Shown here: one piece after another, positions 57,207-64,000 of the stretch | Layout: each line of letters starts with the position of its first letter | Numbering within the stretch: position 1 is the stretch's first letter | The notes under the pieces: generated by a model | The model's database searches: none | What the model was told of the DNA's origin: nothing | What the model saw: the letters and a program-made list of their open reading frames with translations, nothing else | Assembly (NCBI RefSeq): GCF_019665765.1 | Contig: NZ_CP081150.1 | Coordinates: 2,604,001-2,668,000 of the forward strand | DNA: 64,000 nt | Direction: 5' to 3' | Origin: Deefgea tanakiae | GTDB taxonomy: Bacteria > Pseudomonadota > Gammaproteobacteria > Burkholderiales > Chitinibacteraceae | Made by a program: the position numbers and the translations under genes

Positions 57207-57575
57207 TTAAAGAACTTCTGGCGCGAGTGACACGATCTTCATAAAACGCTCTGTACGCAATTCACGCGTAACTGGCCCGAAGATACGAGTGCCGATCGGC
57301 TCAAGTTTTGCATTAAGAAGAACAGCAGCGTTACCATCAAACTTGATAAGCGCGCCATCAGCACGACGTACACCTTTAGCAGTACGAACTACAACCGCAT
57401 TGTATACATCGCCTTTTTTGACACGACTACGAGGTGCAGCATCTTTAATGCTTACCTTGATGATATCGCCAACAGACGCATAACGACGCTTAGAGCCACC
57501 CAAAACCTTAATGCACATAACAGAACGTGCACCAGTGTTATCAGCAACATCTAGCTTTGATTGCATTTGAATCAT
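57207..57575 (-). CDS. rplN: 50S ribosomal protein L14
   Basis: The 122-aa L14 starts [20 protein letters not shown] and has the signature [20 protein letters not shown]. First gene of the spc operon; 189 nt of leader separate it from rpsQ. GGAGG lies 11 nt before the ATG. Confidence 0.98.
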   Translation of the reverse strand: MIQMQSKLDVADNTGARSVMCIKVLGGSKRRYASVGDIIKVSIKDAAPRSRVKKGDVYNAVVVRTAKGVRRADGALIKFDGNAAVLLNAKLEPIGTRIFGPVTRELRTERFMKIVSLAPEVL

Positions 57576-57764
57576 TTAAGACAAACCTCCAACTTAACCC
57601 GCTTAATTAGCCTGGTTTACCAGGTGCCCGGATGTACCGAGCCAATAGCGGCTAGTTTTGGATCCCGAAGGGAAAACAGTGGAACTCGTAGAGCCCCACA
57701 AGGAAAGAGGGCATTCTACACAAAGCAGAATGCCCACACAAGCACTAATGCTTAATTTATTAAA
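57576..57764 (-). promoter_or_regulatory. S10/spc operon boundary with hairpins
   Basis: This 189-nt gap corresponds in place and size to the E. coli rpsQ-rplN gap that carries the spc promoter. On the minus strand it begins, 29 nt after rpsQ, with a 9-bp hairpin GGGCATTCT / AGAATGCCC (57709-57735) followed by a moderately U-rich tract, a likely partial terminator for the S10 operon. A second hairpin, CCTGG/CCAGG (about 57610-57622), lies near the rplN ribosome site. I could not pick a convincing -35/-10 pair by eye. Confidence 0.55.
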
Positions 57765-58028
57765 TTAAGCAGCGCGTGCTTTTTCTACTAGCGCTGTTAC
57801 TGTCCAATTTTTAGTTTTAGACAATGGACGGCACTCTGCAATCACAACCAAGTCACCATCAGCGTACTGATTAGTTTCGTCATGTGCATGATACTTTTTA
57901 GATTGACGAACCATCTTACCGTAAAGTGGATGCTTAACCAAACGCTCCACCAAAACAGTTACAGTTTTGTCCATCTTAGCGCTAACTACTCGACCAGTCA
58001 GCGTACGCTTGAGTTTCGCTTCGCTCAT
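57765..58028 (-). CDS. rpsQ: 30S ribosomal protein S17
   Basis: The 87-aa S17 has [40 protein letters not shown] and the [20 protein letters not shown] signature. Last gene of the S10 operon. Confidence 0.98.
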   Translation of the reverse strand: MSEAKLKRTLTGRVVSAKMDKTVTVLVERLVKHPLYGKMVRQSKKYHAHDETNQYADGDLVVIAECRPLSKTKNWTVTALVEKARAA

Positions 58029-58029
58029 A

Positions 58030-58221
58030 TTAAGCAGCCTTCTGATTCAGAACAGTAAGAACACGTGCAACATCTCTGCGCACACGCTTGATCTCGCTGG
58101 TGTTAGCCAATTGGCCTGTCGCATGCTGCATGCGAAGACTAAACTGGGCTTTCAACAACGACGTCAATTCGCCTTTCAGCTCTTCAACGGTTTTTTGTTG
58201 TAGTTCAGTTGCTTTCATCAT
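58030..58221 (-). CDS. rpmC: 50S ribosomal protein L29
   Basis: The 63-aa L29 has [20 protein letters not shown] and [20 protein letters not shown]. Two consecutive ATG codons are possible starts; the first overlaps the rplP stop by 4 nt. Confidence 0.97.
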   Translation of the reverse strand: MMKATELQQKTVEELKGELTSLLKAQFSLRMQHATGQLANTSEIKRVRRDVARVLTVLNQKAA

Positions 58222-58634
58222 TGCCCCACTTGACGAGAAACCATGGTCACCGCGAATGGCAACTTAGCAGACGCCAAACGGAACGCCTCACGAGCCACTT
58301 CTTCAGATACACCATTCAATTCGTACAAAACTTTACCAGGTTGAATTTCTGCAACGTAGTAATCAGGAGAACCTTTACCTCCACCCATACGAACTTCAGC
58401 AGGCTTTGTAGAGATTGGCTTATCCGGAAACGCACGAATCCAAACACGACCACCACGTTTGATGTAACGAGTAATCGCACGACGAGCAGATTCAATTTGA
58501 CGCGCAGTCAAACGACCGCGGCTAATTGCTTTCAAACCGAACTCACCGAACGCAACAGTATTACCACGTGTAGCAATACCAGTGTTACGACCTTTTTGAA
58601 CCTTACGGTACTTAAGTCTAGTTGGCTGCAGCAT
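58218..58634 (-). CDS. rplP: 50S ribosomal protein L16
   Basis: The 138-aa L16 starts [20 protein letters not shown] and has [20 protein letters not shown] and [20 protein letters not shown]. It organises tRNA sites on the 50S. It overlaps the end of rpsC by 17 nt. Confidence 0.98.
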   Translation of the reverse strand: MLQPTRLKYRKVQKGRNTGIATRGNTVAFGEFGLKAISRGRLTARQIESARRAITRYIKRGGRVWIRAFPDKPISTKPAEVRMGGGKGSPDYYVAEIQPGKVLYELNGVSEEVAREAFRLASAKLPFAVTMVSRQVGQ

Positions 58635-59322
58635 TTCGTGGCCCCTTACGTGGTTTCTTCTGTGGTTCTACTACTTCTGCAGCTACGCGCTCACCAGGCT
58701 TCAAGTCGCCTTTGTAAACCCAAACCTTAACACCAATAATACCGTAAGTAGTATTAGCCTCAGAAGTTGCATAATCAATATCAGCACGCAATGTATGCAA
58801 TGGAACACGGCCTTCACGATACCATTCAGTACGCGCGATTTCGATACCATTCAAACGACCAGATGACATGATTTTGATACCTTGAGCACCAAGACGCATT
58901 GCATTTTGCATTGCACGCTTCATGGCACGACGGAACATCACACGTTTTTCTAATTGCGCAGTAATACTATCAGCAATAATTTGAGCATCGATCTCTGGCT
59001 TGCGCACCTCTTCAATATTCACATGAACCGGAACATTTAAGATTTTTTGCAAGGCAAGTTTCAACTGTTCAATATCTTCGCCTTTTTTACCAATTACAAC
59101 ACCCGGACGAGCCGAATAAATTGTAACTTTTGCATTTTTTGCTGGACGCTCAATAACGATACGGCTAACAGCAGCACCAACTAACTTTTTCTTCAAAAAT
59201 GCACGAACTTCGATATCTTCGTTAAGCATTTTTGCAAAGTTAGTGCTGTTTGCATACCAGCGCGAGGACCAATTTTTGGTGACAGGTAAACGAAAACCCG
59301 TCGGATGAATTTTCTGACCCAT
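58618..59322 (-). CDS. rpsC: 30S ribosomal protein S3
   Basis: The 234-aa S3 starts [20 protein letters not shown] at ATG 59322, six nt after a strong AAGGAG. It has the KH domain [20 protein letters not shown] and C-terminal [20 protein letters not shown]3 shapes the mRNA entry channel. Confidence 0.98.
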   Translation of the reverse strand: MGQKIHPTGFRLPVTKNWSSRWYANSTNFAKMLNEDIEVRAFLKKKLVGAAVSRIVIERPAKNAKVTIYSARPGVVIGKKGEDIEQLKLALQKILNVPVHVNIEEVRKPEIDAQIIADSITAQLEKRVMFRRAMKRAMQNAMRLGAQGIKIMSSGRLNGIEIARTEWYREGRVPLHTLRADIDYATSEANTTYGIIGVKVWVYKGDLKPGERVAAEVVEPQKKPRKGPRNAAAN

Positions 59323-59332
59323 GAGTCGCTCC

Positions 59333-59662
59333 TTAATCGCCAACAGTCAGCGTAATGTGGCAAGTTTGCTTCTCGATTTTATTGCCACGGCCTTTAGCTC
59401 GTGCAGTAAAACGCTTCAAAGAAGGTCCTTTGTCCACATAAATCGTTTTCACTTTGAGGGTGTCGATATCGGCACCTTCATTGTGCTCGGCATTGGCAAT
59501 AGCCGACTCCAAAACCTTCTTAATTAGTACTGCACCCTTTTTAGGGCTGAAGGCCAGAATATTTAACGCCTGCTCAACTGGCTTGCCACGGACGAGGTCA
59601 GCGACAAGCCGCGCTTTTTGAGCGGAGAGGCGAGTGTTGCTTAGTACAGCAGATACTTGCAT
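59333..59662 (-). CDS. rplV: 50S ribosomal protein L22
   Basis: The 109-aa L22 has [40 protein letters not shown] and the beta-hairpin [20 protein letters not shown] that lines the exit tunnel. Confidence 0.98.
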   Translation of the reverse strand: MQVSAVLSNTRLSAQKARLVADLVRGKPVEQALNILAFSPKKGAVLIKKVLESAIANAEHNEGADIDTLKVKTIYVDKGPSLKRFTARAKGRGNKIEKQTCHITLTVGD

Positions 59663-59671
59663 GTCTTCACC

Positions 59672-59947
59672 TTATCGCTTGGATTTTTTGTCCGCGGCGT
59701 GACCTTTAAAAGTACGGGTCAGAGCGAACTCACCCAACTTATGGCCAACCATGTTTTCATTAACGTAAACAGGGATATGCTGCTTACCGTTATGCACAGC
59801 AATAGTCAGACCAACAAAGTCTGGCAATACTGTAGAACGACGTGACCAAGTTTTAACTGGACGCTTGTCATTAGTTGCGCGAACAGCCTCAACCTTTTTC
59901 AACAAGTGCAGGTCAACAAATGGACCCTTTTTAAGAGAACGTGCCAT
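59672..59947 (-). CDS. rpsS: 30S ribosomal protein S19
   Basis: The 91-aa S19 starts [20 protein letters not shown] and has the signature [20 protein letters not shown]. It forms a complex with S13 in the 30S head. Confidence 0.98.
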   Translation of the reverse strand: MARSLKKGPFVDLHLLKKVEAVRATNDKRPVKTWSRRSTVLPDFVGLTIAVHNGKQHIPVYVNENMVGHKLGEFALTRTFKGHAADKKSKR

Positions 59948-59952
59948 TTACA

Positions 59953-60786
59953 TTACCTCTTGTTCGCTGGACGACGGCGCACGATCATATTGCTAGTACG
60001 CTTATTACGACGCGTACGGTAGCCCTTAGTTGGCTGACCCCATGGACTAACAGGGACACGACCTTCACCAGTACGACCTTCACCACCACCGTGCGGATGA
60101 TCCACCGGATTCATCGCTGTACCACGTACTGTCGGGCGAATACCCAACCAGCGTTTAGCACCAGCTTTACCGTAAGAACGGAGACTATGCTCACCATTAC
60201 CCACTTCACCAATTGTTGCGCGGCAATCAACATGCACTTTACGAATTTCGCCAGAGCGAAGACGCAACTGGGCATACGAACCGTCACGAGCCAACAATTG
60301 AACACTAGTACCAGCAGAGCGTGCAATTTGTGCGCCCTTACCTGGTTGCATTTCGATACAATGGATTGTAGAGCCTACTGGGATGTTGCGGATTGGAAGT
60401 GTATTACCCACTTTAATCGGCGCATCAGAACCAGAAACTACAGTCATGCCAGCAGTCAAGCCTTTAGGGGCAATAATGTAAGCACGCTCACCATCCGTGT
60501 AACACAACAAAGCAATATTTGCTGTACGGTTTGGGTCGTATTCCAAACGCTCTACTTTAGCGACAATACCGTCTTTATTGCGACGGAAATCGACCAGGCG
60601 ATAATGCTGCTTATGACCACCACCAATATGACGGGTAGTGATGTGACCGTTATTATTACGACCACCAGTTTTAGACTTCTTAACCAACAAAGGAGCGTAA
60701 GGAGCACCTTTATGGAGGTCAGGACTTACTACCTTAACGACTGCGCGGCGACCGGGCGATGTCGGCTTAACTTTTACCAATGCCAT
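59953..60786 (-). CDS. rplB: 50S ribosomal protein L2
   Basis: The 277-aa L2 has [20 protein letters not shown], the SH3-like core [20 protein letters not shown] and the C-terminal signature [20 protein letters not shown], which contains the conserved histidine linked to peptidyl transfer. Confidence 0.98.
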   Translation of the reverse strand: MALVKVKPTSPGRRAVVKVVSPDLHKGAPYAPLLVKKSKTGGRNNNGHITTRHIGGGHKQHYRLVDFRRNKDGIVAKVERLEYDPNRTANIALLCYTDGERAYIIAPKGLTAGMTVVSGSDAPIKVGNTLPIRNIPVGSTIHCIEMQPGKGAQIARSAGTSVQLLARDGSYAQLRLRSGEIRKVHVDCRATIGEVGNGEHSLRSYGKAGAKRWLGIRPTVRGTAMNPVDHPHGGGEGRTGEGRVPVSPWGQPTKGYRTRRNKRTSNMIVRRRPANKR

Positions 60787-60797
60787 TATTAGTCCCC

Positions 60798-61103
60798 TTA
60801 TTGCGCAGCTGCAAGGTCAAGTTCTTGACCGGAAACCAAGCTAACATAAGCTTTTTTCCAGTCCTTACGACGACCATTAGTACGGCCGAAACGCTTAGAC
60901 TTACCTTTAACATTAACTACGTTGACAGCATCAACCTTCACCTTAAAGAGAAGCTCAACAGCCGCCTTGATTTCTGCTTTAGTCGCATCGGTAGCTACAC
61001 GAAATACGACTTGCTCAGTTTTTTCAGCAATCATAGTGCTTTTTTCAGACACTACTGGCGCCAAAATCACTTGAAGCATGCGATTTTCTGCGATTTTGAT
61101 CAT
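60798..61103 (-). CDS. rplW: 50S ribosomal protein L23
   Basis: The 101-aa L23 has [40 protein letters not shown] and [19 protein letters not shown]. It docks trigger factor and SRP at the exit tunnel. Its ATG overlaps the rplD stop as ATGA. Confidence 0.98.
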   Translation of the reverse strand: MIKIAENRMLQVILAPVVSEKSTMIAEKTEQVVFRVATDATKAEIKAAVELLFKVKVDAVNVVNVKGKSKRFGRTNGRRKDWKKAYVSLVSGQELDLAAAQ

Positions 61104-61720
61104 GCAAACAACTCCTCAAAAGCCTGTAGTGCATCACGCGTGAACACAACTTTCTTGAAGCGCACCAAACTTACCGGATCAACCTGAGCAGCTTCCAACA
61201 CCAAAACATGAGGAAGATTGCGTGAAGCCAAGTACAAGTTTTCGTCCAATTCTTTGGTTACAATGAGCACGTTATCGAGCTGCATTTCTGCCAATTTTTG
61301 AGCAAAAGCTTTAGTTTTAGGTGCTTCGAGAGCAAAAGAGTCAACCACAACCAAACGCTCTTCACGAACCAATTGCGATACGATAGTCGCAATACCAGCA
61401 CGGTACATTTTACGGTTAACTTTATGCGAGAAATTCTCGTCAGGGCTGTTCGGGAATGCACGACCACCACCACGCCACAACGGAGAAGATGTCATACCAG
61501 CACGAGCACGGCCAGTACCTTTTTGACGCCAAGGCTTCTTAGTAGAGTGCTTAACATTGCCACGACCCAATTGCGCGCGATTAGCGCTACGAGCATTTGC
61601 AAAGTACGCAGTAACTACTTGATGAACCAAGGCTTCATTAAACTCACGACCAAACAAGTCTTCTGAAGCAGCAAAAGCCACTTGAGCCTCGCCTTTCGTA
61701 TTAACAACTTTAAGTTCCAT
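61100..61720 (-). CDS. rplD: 50S ribosomal protein L4
   Basis: The 206-aa L4 has [40 protein letters not shown] and the C-terminal globular domain. L4 lines the exit tunnel and in E. coli represses the S10 operon through its leader. It shares one base with the rplC stop. Confidence 0.98.
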   Translation of the reverse strand: MELKVVNTKGEAQVAFAASEDLFGREFNEALVHQVVTAYFANARSANRAQLGRGNVKHSTKKPWRQKGTGRARAGMTSSPLWRGGGRAFPNSPDENFSHKVNRKMYRAGIATIVSQLVREERLVVVDSFALEAPKTKAFAQKLAEMQLDNVLIVTKELDENLYLASRNLPHVLVLEAAQVDPVSLVRFKKVVFTRDALQAFEELFA

Positions 61721-62364
61721 TATGCACCTGCCTTAACGCTCGAACGAACGATAACGTCATTGCCTTTGGAGCCTGGCACACCACCCTTAACCAGCAACAA
61801 TTGACGCTCAGCATCAACACGCACGATTTCAAGGTTTTGCACGGTACGTTGAACATTACCGAGCTGACCAGCCATGCGTTTACCTGGCAAAACACGACCC
61901 GGATCTTGTGCTTGACCGATAGAGCCAGCAGAACGATGCGAAAGTGAGTTACCGTGCGTTGCACGATTAGAAGCAAAATGATAACGCTTGATAACACCAG
62001 CCCAGCCTTTACCTTGGCTAGTACCAGTAACATCAACCATTTGACCAACACTAAACAACTCAACAGACAAAGCATCACCAGCTTTTAGCTCAGCAGCTTT
62101 TTCAGCAGAGATACGGAACTCAACGAGTGCCAAACCTGCTTCAACGCCTGCTTTTGCAAAATGACCAGCCTCAGCCTTATTTACTCGACTTGCTTTCTTT
62201 GTACCGAAAGTTACCTGAACGGCAGAGTAGCCGTCAGCTTCCAGAGTTTTGATTTGCGTGACGCGATTAGCAGCCATGTCCAACACAGTCACTGGAATGG
62301 AAGCACCATCCTCAGCAAATACGCGGGTCATGCCGACTTTGCGACCTACAAGACCTAAGCTCAT
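61720..62364 (-). CDS. rplC: 50S ribosomal protein L3
   Basis: The 214-aa L3 starts [20 protein letters not shown] and has [20 protein letters not shown] and [20 protein letters not shown], the loop close to the peptidyl transferase centre. It is separated from rpsJ by a 152-nt gap with a promoter and hairpin. Confidence 0.98.
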   Translation of the reverse strand: MSLGLVGRKVGMTRVFAEDGASIPVTVLDMAANRVTQIKTLEADGYSAVQVTFGTKKASRVNKAEAGHFAKAGVEAGLALVEFRISAEKAAELKAGDALSVELFSVGQMVDVTGTSQGKGWAGVIKRYHFASNRATHGNSLSHRSAGSIGQAQDPGRVLPGKRMAGQLGNVQRTVQNLEIVRVDAERQLLLVKGGVPGSKGNDVIVRSSVKAGA

Positions 62365-62409
62365 AGTTATTCCCTTTTCAAGGGCCAGTTACGATTGACT
62401 GGCTATGAC

Positions 62410-62453
62410 TATTAAAAAATAAAACGGGCTTACCACAATAAATGGCAAGCCCG
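62410..62453 (-). terminator. Hairpin-T-run in the rpsJ-rplC gap (terminator or attenuator)
   Basis: On the minus strand, CGGGCTTGCC pairs with GGTAAGCCCG (10 bp, one G-U) around a 9-nt loop, followed at once by TTTTATTTTTT. This is a full intrinsic terminator signal inside the ribosomal cluster, 63 nt after the rpsJ stop. It would partly separate tuf-rpsJ from rplC onward unless antiterminated. Confidence 0.85.
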
Positions 62454-62455
62454 AG

Positions 62456-62484
62456 ATACTATCGCATGTTTTTGTTTGATGCAA
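62456..62484 (-). promoter_or_regulatory. Internal promoter upstream of rplC
   Basis: -35 TTGCAT (62479-62484) and -10 TAGTAT (62456-62461) are 17 nt apart on the minus strand. The expected start falls in the CTCGGGC that opens the hairpin stem, so RNA from this promoter would have a shortened stem while read-through RNA from rpsJ has the full one. The discriminator is GC-rich, as in the rrn promoter. Confidence 0.6.
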
Positions 62485-62516
62485 GTTTTTTAATCACTCA
62501 CATCAAATTCAACACA

Positions 62517-62828
62517 TTAGTTCAATTTGATTTCTACATCAACGCCAGCTGGCAAATCGAGCTTCATCAAAGCATCCACAGTTTTATCTGTTGGATCAAC
62601 AATATCCAACATACGCAAGTGTGTACGAATTTCAAATTGATCGCGCGCAGTTTTGTTAACGTGCGGTGAGCTCAAGATGTCAAAACGTTCGATTTTAGTT
62701 GGCAAAGGAATTGGACCTTTAACAACAGCACCAGTACGTTTTGCAGTTTCTACGATTTCTTGAGCTGAACGATCGATCAAAGCATAGTCAAATGCTTTCA
62801 AACGGATACGAATTTTTTGGTTTTGCAT
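62517..62828 (-). CDS. rpsJ: 30S ribosomal protein S10
   Basis: The 103-aa S10 has [40 protein letters not shown] and [20 protein letters not shown]. It also works with NusB in antitermination at boxA. It lies 11 nt after tuf. Confidence 0.98.
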   Translation of the reverse strand: MQNQKIRIRLKAFDYALIDRSAQEIVETAKRTGAVVKGPIPLPTKIERFDILSSPHVNKTARDQFEIRTHLRMLDIVDPTDKTVDALMKLDLPAGVDVEIKLN

Positions 62829-62839
62829 TTACACGTTCC

Positions 62840-64000
62840 TTAAACAAGAACAGTGGCAACAACACCAGCGCCAACAGTACGACCACCTTCGCGGATCGCG
62901 AAACGCAAACCTTGCTCCATTGCTACTGGGCAGATCAAAGTTACGGTGATAGATACGTTGTCACCAGGCATTACCATTTCTGTACCTTCTGGCAAATCAA
63001 TTGCGCCAGTTACGTCAGTAGTACGGAAGTAGAACTGTGGACGGTAGTTGCTAAAGAATGGTGTATGACGACCACCTTCATCTTTAGACAAAACATAGAT
63101 CTCAGCAGTAAATTTAGTGTGTGGCGTGATTGAACCTGGTTTAGCCAAAACTTGACCACGTTGAACGTCTTCACGTTTTGTACCACGCAACAACGCACCA
63201 ATGTTGTCACCTGCCTGACCTTGGTCAAGCAATTTACGGAACATCTCAACACCAGTACAAGTCGTCTTAACTGTTGGTACGATACCAACGATTTCGATCT
63301 CTTCACCAACTTTAACAATACCGCGCTCTACACGACCAGTCACAACAGTACCGCGACCAGAGATAGAGAACACATCTTCAACTGGCATCAAGAATGTACC
63401 GTCGATTGCGCGCTCTGGCTCAGGAATGTAAGTATCCAAAGCATCCGCCAAGCGGAAGATTGCTGGTTCGCCGTATTCTGATTGGTCACCCTCAAGCGCC
63501 AAACGTGCAGAACCAGTAATAACAGGAGTGTCATCACCAGGGAAATCGTATTTAGACAACAAATCACGAATTTCCATTTCTACCAATTCAAGCAACTCAG
63601 CATCATCAACCAAGTCAGCTTTGTTCATGAATACGATGATGTATGGAACACCAACTTGGCGAGACAACAAGATGTGCTCGCGAGTTTGTGGCATAGGACC
63701 GTCAGCAGCAGAAACAACCAACACCGCGCCATCCATCTGCGCAGCACCAGTAATCATGTTTTTTACGTAGTCCGCGTGACCTGGGCAGTCAACGTGAGCG
63801 TAGTGACGCGCTTCAGTTTCGTACTCAACGTGAGCAGTATTAATAGTAATACCACGTGCTTTTTCTTCTGGTGCGCTATCGATAGAAGCGTAATCTTTAG
63901 CAATACCGCCGAATTTTTTAGACAGAATTGTAGTGATTGCTGCAGTCAAAGTAGTTTTACCGTGATCCACGTGACCAATCGTACCAACGTTAACGTGAGG
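62840..64000 (-). CDS. tuf: Elongation factor Tu, 5' end cut by the window edge
   Basis: EF-Tu brings aminoacyl-tRNA to the ribosome. The visible 386 residues run from [20 protein letters not shown] (G1 motif) to the C-terminus, with [15 protein letters not shown] (G3), [13 protein letters not shown] (G4) and domains II and III. About ten N-terminal residues lie beyond the window if the length is the usual 396. It stands upstream of rpsJ, as in the str-S10 arrangement. Confidence 0.98.
   Translation of the reverse strand, partial: PHVNVGTIGHVDHGKTTLTAAITTILSKKFGGIAKDYASIDSAPEEKARGITINTAHVEYETEARHYAHVDCPGHADYVKNMITGAAQMDGAVLVVSAADGPMPQTREHILLSRQVGVPYIIVFMNKADLVDDAELLELVEMEIRDLLSKYDFPGDDTPVITGSARLALEGDQSEYGEPAIFRLADALDTYIPEPERAIDGTFLMPVEDVFSISGRGTVVTGRVERGIVKVGEEIEIVGIVPTVKTTCTGVEMFRKLLDQGQAGDNIGALLRGTKREDVQRGQVLAKPGSITPHTKFTAEIYVLSKDEGGRHTPFFSNYRPQFYFRTTDVTGAIDLPEGTEMVMPGDNVSITVTLICPVAMEQGLRFAIREGGRTVGAGVVATVLV

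Overview
The window looks like a chromosomal segment of a betaproteobacterium of the order Neisseriales, most likely the Chitinibacteraceae (Deefgea/Chitinibacter/Iodobacter type). The evidence is the gene content and order: pilB-pilC-pilD-coaE-zapD-yacG, rplS-trmD-rimM-rpsP-ffh, rsxABCDGE with nth, and the S10-spc-alpha ribosomal cluster read from tuf. The genus is a guess. The DNA is mostly ordinary core genome with accessory patches at about 12.1-14.0, 16.5-22.7 and 28.1-28.4 kb.

Layout. 1-1750: 3'-truncated 16S rRNA gene with leader and promoter, minus strand. 1.8-5.2 kb: rep helicase and a PilZ protein. 5.2-12.1 kb: a minus-strand rsxA-B-C-D-G-E operon (membrane electron transport to or from ferredoxin/NADH and SoxR reduction), ending in a small membrane gene and nth (endonuclease III). 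12.1-14 kb: intergenic repeats and three small uncharacterised genes next to pyrD. 15.2-16.5 kb: folD and a tRNA-Pro/Arg/His operon with its own rrn-like promoter. 16.5-22.1 kb: an accessory patch holding an ankyrin-repeat scrap, a ParB-like small protein, a prophage remnant (terminase small subunit and a ribbon-helix-helix-like protein with putative operators), a glyoxalase-fold gene and a complete IS21-family element. 22.2-27.8 kb: a pyrophosphatase-like protein and a pyruvate-uptake module (YbdD-like protein, CstA/BtsT transporter, BtsR/BtsS-like two-component system). 27.9-33.1 kb: FmdB-like protein, a frameshifted IS5-type transposase tail, and two overlapping phosphorelay genes. 33.4-36.7 kb: sbcB, a small gene, and divergent argO/argP. 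36.8-40.5 kb: rplS-trmD-rimM-rpsP, then ffh. 40.6-48.9 kb: a CcsA-like protein, type IV pilus genes pilBCD, coaE, zapD, yacG, apaH and an HDOD protein. 48.9-64 kb: rplQ-rpoA-rpsD-rpsK-rpsM-rpmJ, secY and the spc and S10 operons to a 5'-truncated tuf. infA is absent from its usual place between secY and rpmJ.

The most unusual signal is a family of six intergenic elements, each exactly 45 nt, beginning GTAT and ending ATAC, usually extended to GTATTTG/CAAATAC. They have 16-nt inverted arms around a 13-nt loop. They lie at gene ends or in one 5' region, and two of them supply the stop codon of the upstream gene. I know of no described family that matches. A second, composite palindromic repeat family occurs at 5.0, 12.25 and 12.8 kb. 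I found no CRISPR array and no obvious new defence or biosynthetic cluster.
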